A stretch of DNA of 41,692 nt, taken from assembly GCA_013152655.1 (NCBI GenBank), contig JAADFW010000273.1:5962-47653 (forward strand), written 5' to 3'. Origin of the DNA: Chlorobiota bacterium. Its GTDB lineage: Bacteria; Bacteroidota; Bacteroidia; Bacteroidales; B39-G9. Positions 18,953 through 28,500 of this stretch are shown in pieces. The first letter of the stretch is position 1. Every line of letters begins with the position of its first letter. A model generated the notes under the pieces. The model made no database searches and was not told where the DNA came from. It saw only the letters and a list, made by a program, of their open reading frames with translations. The position numbers and the translations under genes were made by a program.

Positions 18953-19765
18953 TTATTTACCGGTATCAACAATAACAGGTAGTCCATCTTTGCCTAAGGG
19001 AATAAAATAGAAAGTTGAATTGGGGCTTTTTGACAATTTATCCTGTACTTCAAGGGCCTTAAATTGCAGATACTTAACAGTTAGCCCCTCGTCAATTATT
19101 TGCTGTGCATCTCTTTGTCCGCGTGCTTTAATTCTTTGAATTTCAGCTTCTTTTTCGGCTATTTCCATTTCAAAAGATTTTTGTTCAATTTGTTGTTTGG
19201 TAGCCAGTTTAACATCAGTTGCCTGCGTTACTACCGGAGAATACATGATATGGTCAAGTGTTACACGGTCAATGTCAATATGTTTACCTGAAAGTTCGTT
19301 CTTTAAATTCTCAAAAATTTCTGTTTCAATTTCAGTACTTTTAGCTGACAGTTCGCTGTAAATATATTTTGCCAGAATGCTTCTTGTTACACTGATAAAT
19401 TCGGGTTTAACTATGCTTTGATAATAATTTCTTCCAATTTCAAGTATTAAACTTGGCAATTCGTCTTGCTTGGGTTTTAAAATTACCGATACCGATAAAG
19501 TAGTATGTAATTCATCAGAAGTTAGAATTGAAATTTCCTCCTGGTAGCTTTTTAACTGAACATTATACTTCATCATATTATTCCATGGCATTTTCCATGC
19601 AAGTCCGTCTGCATAAACCTTTTCGGTTTTCAGCCCTCTTCCAAGCGGCCTGTTTATTACTCCGTTGTATCCGGGCTTAATTATTGCCGCACAACCGTTA
19701 ACAATGAATATTATTGCAATTCCTATTGCTAAATTAAATATTGATATATTTTTTATAGTTTTCAT
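18953..19765 (-). CDS. SPFH/prohibitin-like lipoprotein
   Basis: Lipobox NGCAA; KYNVQLKSYQEEISILTSDELHTTLSVSVILKP; EMEIAEKEAEIQRIKARGQRDAQQIIDEGL. Confidence 0.82.
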   Translation of the reverse strand: MKTIKNISIFNLAIGIAIIFIVNGCAAIIKPGYNGVINRPLGRGLKTEKVYADGLAWKMPWNNMMKYNVQLKSYQEEISILTSDELHTTLSVSVILKPKQDELPSLILEIGRNYYQSIVKPEFISVTRSILAKYIYSELSAKSTEIETEIFENLKNELSGKHIDIDRVTLDHIMYSPVVTQATDVKLATKQQIEQKSFEMEIAEKEAEIQRIKARGQRDAQQIIDEGLTVKYLQFKALEVQDKLSKSPNSTFYFIPLGKDGLPVIVDTGK

Positions 19766-19769
19766 TTTA

Positions 19770-20186
19770 TTAATTTTTTAAGTGATTAAACGAATATTTA
19801 TTACATACCGGACACCAGCTATTTCTAACTTTTATACTAAAAGCTGAAGTAAACCAGCGATGTCCGATTTTACACTCCCATAGCAATTTGCTTTTAGAGT
19901 TTATATACTTTTGTGACAAACATTTACCTCCTTTCTTATTAGCTAATTCAACCATTTCTTCAATTGTAAGTTTTTTATTGCCTGCACAAACAGGACACCA
20001 GCTATTCTGATGTATCAAACTATCAGGCTGGGCCCACCATTTATGCCCGTTTTTACATTGCCATAGCAATTTTATTTTCTGATTTTTATAAGTATCTGAT
20101 AAACAGCAGCCCCCTTTCAGTTCTGCTATTTTATGCATATAGTGAATATTTAGCTTTGTCTTTTTATAATTTATAGTAAGATTCAT
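19770..20186 (-). CDS. protein with two treble-clef/zinc-ribbon repeats
   Basis: LLWQCKNGHKWWAQPDSLIHQNSWCPVC and LLWECKIGHRWFTSAFSIKVRNSWCPVC. Confidence 0.75.
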   Translation of the reverse strand: MNLTINYKKTKLNIHYMHKIAELKGGCCLSDTYKNQKIKLLWQCKNGHKWWAQPDSLIHQNSWCPVCAGNKKLTIEEMVELANKKGGKCLSQKYINSKSKLLWECKIGHRWFTSAFSIKVRNSWCPVCNKYSFNHLKN

Positions 20187-20225
20187 TTTTACTTATTGAT
20201 TGTTTGAAGTATTGATATTTAATTA

Positions 20226-21032
20226 TTACTCTTTTGAAGCCAGGTAGTTAACAGTTTCCCTGGTGTTTAAAGGTTTTGTTACATTTCCTGTTCGCAAGTA
20301 AAATATAGTTCGTTCTCCCTCTTTAAAATAAACCGGATTTTTTGATGTTTCAATAAAAATGCTGCAAATTTCTTTAATGGCAATTTCATGAAAATTAATA
20401 TGTAGTAAAGGACATATATAAGCTCCAAATTTGTAAGCTACCATTTGCATGATTCGCTGTTGAAAGCCATCTTTGTTTTTTTTCTTAAGCGTAAAATAGT
20501 CGTCTGCTAATCCAATAATTTTCCCATCATCATCAACACCAAGAAGTAAAATTCCGCCTTCGCCGTTAAGAAATCCCGCAATGGATTTTAATATTACATC
20601 TTCAAGCGACTTATTTACATTTCCACGCCTGTAATCGTAACGTAGCGATGATTTGAACTCAACATGATTATTTTCTCCGTCACTTATTAATTTTGAAATA
20701 CTTCTGCTTAGCAGCTTTTCATTTGTCTTTAGCTTTTGTTTATTTTTTGTAATTGCATTTTTATATAAACCTGAACCTATACCTGTTAAACCACCGATTG
20801 TGGCAAAAGTAACGGCCATTGGCATCATATGCAGGCTAAAAGAAAGCTTCAGGCGTTCGCCAATTGTTTCAAATATTAAATGTAATGACGGGTCAATAGG
20901 ATTAAACTCAAACCAATAAATGACCATAGTAAGAGGGTGTAAAATTAAATAGCCTATAAATATTCCAATAATGGAATGTAGGAGTATATAATTTTTTGTT
21001 TTTAGATTTTTTATATTTATGTTGTTTTTCAT
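20226..21032 (-). CDS. membrane-anchored AlbA_2/Schlafen-like ATP-binding domain protein
   Basis: Two N-terminal TM helices; ENNHVEFKSSLR...SIAGFLNGEGGILLLGVDDDGKIIGL...YFKEGERTIFYLRTGNVTKPL. Confidence 0.8.
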   Translation of the reverse strand: MKNNINIKNLKTKNYILLHSIIGIFIGYLILHPLTMVIYWFEFNPIDPSLHLIFETIGERLKLSFSLHMMPMAVTFATIGGLTGIGSGLYKNAITKNKQKLKTNEKLLSRSISKLISDGENNHVEFKSSLRYDYRRGNVNKSLEDVILKSIAGFLNGEGGILLLGVDDDGKIIGLADDYFTLKKKNKDGFQQRIMQMVAYKFGAYICPLLHINFHEIAIKEICSIFIETSKNPVYFKEGERTIFYLRTGNVTKPLNTRETVNYLASKE

Positions 21033-21219
21033 GTTTTATTAAATTAACTGTTTCGTTAATCTTTCAATTTGGTGTTTTAATAATATGAAGGCTGTAAATC
21101 ACCAAATTGTGGAATATAAATTCAATGAATAAATCTGTAGGGTAGGTGCAACTATTACAAATAGTTTTAGTTTATTAAAGTATAGTTGTATTCAATAAAA
21201 CTATTAGCATTAGATGCAC

Positions 21220-21244
21220 AATTAGAGTCTGATAAACTCTAATT
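21220..21244. terminator. hairpin following HYC paralog B
   Basis: aattagagt ctgataa actctaatt perfect 9-bp stem just downstream of the stop at 21251. Confidence 0.4.
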
Positions 21245-21250
21245 AAAATT

Positions 21251-21691
21251 TTAAAGCAAATAAGATTGGAATAAAGAAAGGATTAGCCCGGTATCAGGCG
21301 AATAATTGTGAGAATTATCAAAATTTGGTGCTTCTTTGTTTACTGCAAGGTAATTAATTTTGTGCTGAATAAGGGTTTTGATAAAGAAAGTTAGAAGGTT
21401 GTTACTAATTTCTGTTTTTTGAATTGCATTCGTAAAACTATCATTGATTTTTACAATTACACTTTCATCATCGCATTTATTATTGTCGTTTCCAATGGTA
21501 TGACACATAATTTGACGATTCATGTTGATAGTTTGTTCTTTAGGAATTTCATTCTTGCAACAATTCTCAGCTTTTACATCAATACCATATGAATACAAAA
21601 CACCGGCACAGTAGTGAAGATTAATAGTCAGCCCAACTGTTGAAATTAACAATAGTACAGAGAGAATTATATAGCTGACTTTTTTAATCAT
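21251..21691 (-). CDS. HYC...CC-type small exported protein, paralog B
   Basis: Start refined to MIKKVSY; TVGLTINLHYCAGVLYSYGIDVKAENCCKNE. Confidence 0.72.
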   Translation of the reverse strand: MIKKVSYIILSVLLLISTVGLTINLHYCAGVLYSYGIDVKAENCCKNEIPKEQTINMNRQIMCHTIGNDNNKCDDESVIVKINDSFTNAIQKTEISNNLLTFFIKTLIQHKINYLAVNKEAPNFDNSHNYSPDTGLILSLFQSYLL

Positions 21692-21739
21692 ATTATGTGC
21701 TAATTTTGTAAGTAAATATACAAACATACAATTGTTTGG

Positions 21740-21783
21740 TATTATACAATTTTCAGAAAAACTTACATAATTTTCAGGTTTTT
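21740..21783 (-). promoter_or_regulatory. putative HMA-AraC operator B
   Basis: 44 bp identical to 18521..18564; 49 bp upstream of the refined start; minus-strand TATGTTTG resembles the Bacteroidota TAnnTTTG -7 element between it and the gene. Confidence 0.72.
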
Positions 21784-21860
21784 TATTGCAATAATCAGAA
21801 AGTTATATTAACCTGAAAAAATCATACAAAAGCGAAGCGAATTGTATTCAATAATAAATA

Positions 21861-21899
21861 AACAAGGGCTAACTTTATTAAATTAAGTTAACCCTTGTT
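21861..21899. terminator. strong hairpin terminator at the end of the cus operon
   Basis: aacaagggctaactt / aagttaacccttgtt stem with one mismatch, downstream of the stop at 21941. Confidence 0.65.
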
Positions 21900-21940
21900 T
21901 TGCGATAAGTACCTAATATCAGGCATTAAATTTTATTATT

Positions 21941-22306
21941 TTATTCTTTCCTGTCATATTGGCAACATCCGGGAAGCTCGTTGTATGCCTCGTCACTTCC
22001 TTTGTGCATTTCGGTATCGTATCCAACATTTGCAATTGCTTCCTGAACCATATGGTTTACCATCGTTTTGGTTGAATCGTAGCTCAATTCCATAATCTTG
22101 GTTTCTTTGTCCCAGTCAGCTTTATAAACACCTTCAATGGTATTGGCAGCTTTCTCAATTCTTTCCTCACACATTCCGCAATTACCCCATACTTTAAAAC
22201 TTATGGTTTTACTGTTTGCATTGTCTTCAACTTTTTGTTCCTGTGCATGTAAAAGGCTTGTTCCTAAAAACATTAGGCCTAATACGATTTTCATTGTTTT
22301 TTTCAT
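21941..22306 (-). CDS. periplasmic HMA-domain metallochaperone with C-terminal CC motif
   Basis: KVWGNCGMCEERIEKAANTIEGVYKADWD...LPGCCQYDRKE; signal peptide. Confidence 0.82.
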   Translation of the reverse strand: MKKTMKIVLGLMFLGTSLLHAQEQKVEDNANSKTISFKVWGNCGMCEERIEKAANTIEGVYKADWDKETKIMELSYDSTKTMVNHMVQEAIANVGYDTEMHKGSDEAYNELPGCCQYDRKE

Positions 22307-22343
22307 TGTTTTAAGATTTATATTTATAATTGATTTTAAACTC

Positions 22344-24158
22344 TTACTTAAATTCTTCTCTTGTTTCGCCGCATTTCATCATTGCTTCGCCAAAATAAGG
22401 ATTGAATATTTCTTTGGTTTCGCTAAACCAGTAAGCACCTTTTTCTCCAATAGCCATTGGGCAATATTGATAATAGGTTGTCAGGTTTTCAACTCCAAAC
22501 ATTTTAATGCTTTTGTAAAAAGTCAGGTTATAATTGGCAAAAGCGGCACGTTGTTCTTCAATATCCTTGCTTCCAATCATCTTATCTAAATTTTTGTTTA
22601 ACGCTTCAACCTGATTCATCCACATAATATGTGTATTTCCTTTTAATAATTTCATATTAATTTCCTGAAGAGCAACTTTTAAATTTTTAGCTGTTTTAGC
22701 AACTAATTTCGAATCGGTAGCAATAAAAGCATCTTTCATTGTAAGATATACTTTAAAAGAGCTGGCAAATTGAGTTTTAAATTTGTCGCTAATTTTTGAA
22801 GAACTTGTTTTTTTCTCAGGCGTATTCATTGAAGTACTCTTTTTCTTGTCACCACCCATATCCATTCCGGGCATTCCTGCCATTCCACCAGCGGGGCCAC
22901 CACCAGCCGGCGACATCATGCTTTGCTTACTAAGTAATTGTGCAGCAGCATCAATTTTAAATACGCCATTGGCAGCTACTTCTTCATTTTCTTTTAAACC
23001 TTGGGTTACAATGTAATAGTCACCTGCATCTTCTCCCAGTTTAATTTCTCTATGTTCAAATACCATTTCCTTTCCGGGAACTTTAACATATACTACAGCG
23101 CGTTTACCCGTCCATAAAATTGCAGATTTAGGTACAGTAATTGCATTTTTTATTCCCGGAAGCATTGTTTTAAGAATTCCGCTGGTAAACATACCCGGTT
23201 TTAATAAACCTTTTGTATTGTCTAATTCTGTTCTAACATAAGCTACTCTTCTTTTAGGGTCAACTACCGGATCAATAAAAGTAACAATACTGGAAAAATC
23301 TTTTGATGGCATTGACTTAACTGTAAAGTTAATTTTGTCGCCTAATTTAACCCAGGGGATATCACTTTCGTATGCATCAAACATAACCCATAAGTGGTTA
23401 AGGTTTATTACTTCAAAAAGTTGGTCGCCTTCTTTTACATAATCGCCAAGTGCTACATGCCTCATTGTTATTGTACCGGTTATAGGCGATACAACGTCAA
23501 AATAGAACTGCGGTTCGCCGGAAGTTTCTATTTCGTTAATTTGCTTTTCTGTCAAATCCCACAATTTTAGTTTATTGCGCGATGCTTTGTAAAAAGTAGG
23601 ATTATCTTCTTTGTATTTCATTGCTTCAAAAAGTTCTTTTTGTGCTGTGACCAAATCAGGCGAATAAATAGACGCTAACTTTTGTCCTTTAACTACTTTT
23701 TCTCCGGTAAAATTGACAAACAGTTTTTCTATTCGTCCACCAAAACGGGCTGTAAGTTTTGAAATATTTCGTTCGTCAGCTTTAATTTTACCAGGAAAAT
23801 AAACTTCCTTATAAGGAGCTTTCTTTTCAATAATAACAGTTTGAACCTGTGCTATTTTCATAGCTGTTTCTGACATTTTGATTTCTGAAATACTAAGTTC
23901 TTCTTCACCACCGCCTTCTACTGGAATAAGTGTCATGCCGCAAATTGGGCATTTGCCGGGTTTATCCATTCTTATTTGAGGGTGCATAGAGCAAGTCCAA
24001 ACTTCTTTTCCATTCACAATTTCTTTTTTGAGCTCATGTCCTTCGTGATTTTCTACAGGAGCACTATTTCCTCCAAAAAATACCCATCCTAATATTATTC
24101 CTGCTGCAATAGCAACGGAAGAGATAATTATTTCTCGTTTTTTTAAATTTAGTTTCAT
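22344..24158 (-). CDS. cusB: CusB-like RND periplasmic adaptor with N-terminal HMBD and C-terminal DUF3347-like domain
   Basis: WTCSMHPQIRMDKPGKCPICGMTLIPV; membrane fusion core; Met-rich linker GGMAGMPGMDMGG; C-terminal YYQYCPMA...GAYWFSETKEIFNPYFGEAMMKCG. Confidence 0.9.
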   Translation of the reverse strand: MKLNLKKREIIISSVAIAAGIILGWVFFGGNSAPVENHEGHELKKEIVNGKEVWTCSMHPQIRMDKPGKCPICGMTLIPVEGGGEEELSISEIKMSETAMKIAQVQTVIIEKKAPYKEVYFPGKIKADERNISKLTARFGGRIEKLFVNFTGEKVVKGQKLASIYSPDLVTAQKELFEAMKYKEDNPTFYKASRNKLKLWDLTEKQINEIETSGEPQFYFDVVSPITGTITMRHVALGDYVKEGDQLFEVINLNHLWVMFDAYESDIPWVKLGDKINFTVKSMPSKDFSSIVTFIDPVVDPKRRVAYVRTELDNTKGLLKPGMFTSGILKTMLPGIKNAITVPKSAILWTGKRAVVYVKVPGKEMVFEHREIKLGEDAGDYYIVTQGLKENEEVAANGVFKIDAAAQLLSKQSMMSPAGGGPAGGMAGMPGMDMGGDKKKSTSMNTPEKKTSSSKISDKFKTQFASSFKVYLTMKDAFIATDSKLVAKTAKNLKVALQEINMKLLKGNTHIMWMNQVEALNKNLDKMIGSKDIEEQRAAFANYNLTFYKSIKMFGVENLTTYYQYCPMAIGEKGAYWFSETKEIFNPYFGEAMMKCGETREEFK

Positions 24159-24188
24159 TATTTTATAGTTTTTGAATTGTTAAAATTT

Positions 24189-25445
24189 TTAATTTCCTAA
24201 TAAGTAATTTATAAAAGCAATAGCTGCATTTTTATCTGCCCTGGCTTTATCTAACTCAAGTTCATATTTGAGTACTTTTCGTTCCATACGAAGCACTTCC
24301 TCAAAGTTTTTACTATTTGTAGAGTATTCAGCCAGCAATATATCTAACGATTTTTTTGAAAGATATAATTGTTTGTCATACAAAATAATTCTGCGCTGGC
24401 CATCTCTGTAATCTTTAAAGCCTTGTTCAAATAATGTGCTTAATTGATTAACCCTATTGGTTTTTTTAAATTTATTAGCTTCCATTTTATATGAAGCTTC
24501 TTTTACCATACTGTTATATTTTTTACGATATAACGGAATTGTAATCCCAACTTGAGGTAATAAGATTATGTCTTTCCCGTTTTCACTTGCGCTTAAAGCA
24601 GAGTTGCTACTTTTGCCAACAGCCGTATAAGCCATTCCTATTTTAAAATCAGGCATGCCTGATTTATTGGCAACTTCTTCCTGATGTTCCCATGAAAGAA
24701 TACGATGTTCAATTTGTTTGATACTATGGTTTTGTAGCTTTATGCTATCAAGAATAGCATCTCTTTCGTAAAGTAAACTTTCATTCCATAAAGTGTCTGG
24801 AATAATAACAAGTTCGTTTTTATCTGTATTTAATAAATTATTAAAAAGAACCTGCATAGCATATCTGCTGTCTTGTAAGTAAGCCAACTGGTTTTCTAAA
24901 TCTGCAATATCTATTTCTACACGTAATTCGTCAACAGCAGAGGCTTTTCCTGATTCAAATTTTATATTAGCCAATTGTTGAAAAGTATTTAATATATCGA
25001 TATTTTCTTTTGTTATACCAATACCTTTATCAATAAAATAAAGATTATAATAAGCAGATTTTACATTGTAAAATAATTGAGATTTTGCATCTTCAAATAC
25101 TTCTAATTTTGCTTTTGCTATTTCAGAAACAACGTTTTCTTTGCTGTTTAATAAACCAAACCATGGGAAAACCTGTGAAATAGAGGTGCTAAATTGTTGT
25201 GGCCCTACACGAGTTTCAGCCGGTGAGATAAAATAGCCGAACGCTAATTGAGGGTCAGGCAATGCACCTACCTGTGGTATTTTTTCCATAGCAGCCATAT
25301 ATTCACTGAATTTACTTTTTAAATCAGGATTATTAGTAGCTGCTGTTTGCAGATATTGATTTAATATTTCCTGGCTATTAATATTTAGAGAAATAAATAG
25401 AAATAAATAGAAATATATTGTTTTTATCGCTTTCATTTTTTTCAT
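24189..25445 (-). CDS. TolC/CusC-like outer-membrane efflux protein
   Basis: NPDLKSKFSEYMAAMEKIPQVGALPDPQLAFGYFISP; coiled-coil repeats; adjacent to cusA and cusB. Confidence 0.88.
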   Translation of the reverse strand: MKKMKAIKTIYFYLFLFISLNINSQEILNQYLQTAATNNPDLKSKFSEYMAAMEKIPQVGALPDPQLAFGYFISPAETRVGPQQFSTSISQVFPWFGLLNSKENVVSEIAKAKLEVFEDAKSQLFYNVKSAYYNLYFIDKGIGITKENIDILNTFQQLANIKFESGKASAVDELRVEIDIADLENQLAYLQDSRYAMQVLFNNLLNTDKNELVIIPDTLWNESLLYERDAILDSIKLQNHSIKQIEHRILSWEHQEEVANKSGMPDFKIGMAYTAVGKSSNSALSASENGKDIILLPQVGITIPLYRKKYNSMVKEASYKMEANKFKKTNRVNQLSTLFEQGFKDYRDGQRRIILYDKQLYLSKKSLDILLAEYSTNSKNFEEVLRMERKVLKYELELDKARADKNAAIAFINYLLGN

Positions 25446-25500
25446 TTTTTATATTGATTATAAGTAGTTATAATAAAGTTATTTAACTTTATATCTACTG

Positions 25501-28500
25501 TTATTTTTTCAACTGTCCTTCTTTCCACATACTATACAAAACCGGAACAACAAACATTGTCATTACCTGTATAATCATACCTCCGAAAGATGGTATGGCC
25601 ATTGGCACCATAATATCTGCACCTTTGCCTGATGAAGTAAGAACTGGTATTAAAGCTATTATAGCAACAGAAGCAGTCATCATAGCCGGTCTTACTCTTT
25701 TAATTCCTGCATGTAAAACAGCTTCGCGAATTGCTTTTACTGATTTAGGCTTCTCTTTTGCAAATACTTGAGTTATATAAGTTCCCATAATAACACCATC
25801 GTCGGTTGCAATACCAAACAGGGCAATAAATCCTACCCAAACGGCAACACTTATATTTATTGGGTGCATCTGAAACAAGTCACGCATATTTGTACCTGCA
25901 ACGCTAAAGTTTAAAAACCAACCTTGTCCGTATAGCCACATCATTATAAAACCTCCGGAAAAAGCAACAAATATACCGGAAAATACCATGGATGAAGTTG
26001 CAACATTTCCAAATTGGAAATAAAGGATAAGAAAAATAACAATTAAACATATAGGAACAACAATTGCTAATCTTTTGGTTGCTCTTATCTGGTTTTCGTA
26101 ATTACCTGTAAATTTATAATTAACACCTGCAGGAACAACAAATTCACCAGATTCTATTTTTGCATTTATAAATCGTTGTGCTTCTTCAACCACATCAACT
26201 TCTGCAAAGCCTGGTTTTTTATCAAAAATTACATAACCATCTAAGAATGTATCCTCACTCTTAATTATTTGAGGGCCTCTTCTATAGGTAATATTAGCTA
26301 ATTCTCCTAAAGGAACTTGTTCGCCGTTAGGCAACGGAATTAAAATATTTTTTACGTCATAAGGATTATCCCTGAACTCTCTGGCATAACGCACGCGAAT
26401 TGGAAAACGCTCTCTGCCTTCAACCGTAGTTGATAGTTTAATACCACCAATGGCAACTTCAATATAGTTTTGCATGTCTTTTATTGTAAGTCCGTACCGT
26501 GCAATGGCTTTGCGGTCAATGTCAAATTCAAGGTAAGGTTTTCCAACAATTCTATCGGCAAAAACCGATGAAGATTCAATACTTGGAACTTGTTGAAGAA
26601 TCTTTTCCAAATCTAATCCCACTTTTTCAATGGTTTCCAAATCCGGCCCAAAAACTTTTATTCCTATAGGAGCTCTCATACCTGTTGAAAGCATTATTAA
26701 ACGAGTTTGAATAGGTTGCAGCTTTGGTGCCGATGTCATGCCGGGAACCCGTGATGCTTTTACAATTTCTTTCCAAATATCATCCGGCGAATTAATCTCT
26801 TTTCTCCACTGCCTGTAATATTCTCCTTTTTTATCTTTAATTAATTCTTCAATCGGAATTTCTCTGAATTTATCAACTCCATATTTGTAAGTTGTTCCGT
26901 CTTTTAGCATGAAAGCACCATCATCATTAACTTTAAACCGGACTTTATATCCATCTTCATCAACAATATATTGTGGCCTATAGCTAATTGTGTTTTCAAA
27001 CATTGAGATTGGTGCCGGGTCTAAGGCTGATTTTACTCGTCCCCATTTTCCAACAACCGATTCAACTTCGGGAATTGCGTTTACATTTTTATCAACTATT
27101 TTTATGACTTCTAAGTTTTCTTCAATACCGGAATGCGACATGGTTGTTGGCATTAACAGGAATGATCCTTCATCTAAAGAAGGCATGAATTCTTTGCCTG
27201 CTCCCGGAAAAGTTTTGCTAATGGCCTGCCAGCCATTTGTTTGTCGTAACTCTAAGCCTATTTTTTCAGAACCTGTTGCAATAAACCCAAATAGTTTATC
27301 AAAACCTATCCATGATGTAATTCCGAATACAAAAACAAATATAGGGATAGATAAAAATTTCCATTTATTATCTAAACACCATTTTAGTATTGAGGAATAA
27401 AAATGAACAATGGTCATTAATGCACCCAAAACAGTTCCAATAATAACACCTACAAATATAAAGTTTACAAACAAGCTGTTTTGTGCGCCGAGGGGCATCC
27501 ATGCTTCTGCCAGAAAATATGTAATAATCGTTATAGTAATAGCAATATTTATAATGTTAACATATTTCCTTTTATTTTCAGGCCATTTATGTTCTAATAA
27601 ATTATTTACTCCAAATGCAACTAAGGACAAAGCCAATAAATTGCCAAAGAATATTGTGACAAGAATTCCTAAACCTATTAACGTTCCGTTCCAGATTCTT
27701 TTAGTGTGTTTTTCACCAAAATTTATTGAAAAAATACCATGTGCCAAGGCAGGAATAACAATTATTCCAATTACTAATGAGGATACAATTGCAAATGTTT
27801 TAGTGAACGCCAAAGGCCTGAAAAGTTTTCCTTCTGCTGCCTGCATGGCAAATACAGGTAAAAAACTTACAATTGTTGTAGCAAGGGCAGTAATAATGGC
27901 TGATGCTACTTCAACGGTGGCTTCGTAAATTACCTGCAATAGAGCTTTCCCTTTTAATCCTTTATTCTCCGGCATTTCAAGGTGCCGGACAATATTTTCG
28001 GTAAACACTATTCCCACATCAACCATTACCCCAATGGCAATAGCAATACCAGATAATGCTACAATGTTGGCATCGACACCAACTTTTCGCATAGTAATAA
28101 ATGTGATTAACACGCCTAAAGGCAATAAACTGGAAATGAGAATTGATGCCCGCAGATTTACCATTAATATAATAACCACTATTATACTTATAAGTATTTC
28201 ATGTGTTAATGCTTCCTCAAGTGTTCCCAGCGTTTCTTTTATTAATCCCGAGCGGTCGTAAAACGGAACAACTGTAACTTTTGAAATAGTTCCGTCGGGC
28301 AATGTTTTACTTGGCAATCCGGGAGCTATTTTTTTGATGGCTTCTTTTACATTATTTATAACCTCTAATGGGTTGGCGCCATATCTTGCAACAACCACAG
28401 CTCCTGTAGCCTCAGCTCCATCTTTGTCTAATCCTCCCCGGCGTGTTGCCGGCCCGTAGTTTACAACTGCTACATCTTTAATTCGTATGGGTGTATTTCC

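Noticed and set aside
25385-25412. aaataaatagaaataaatagaaat microrepeat at the 5' end of the cusC-like gene
   Set aside because: Short AT-rich signal-peptide coding sequence; not distinguishable from composition
27410-27928. Plus-strand 172-aa ORF opposite cusA
   Set aside because: Antisense to a well-supported RND pump, no RBS/domain evidence
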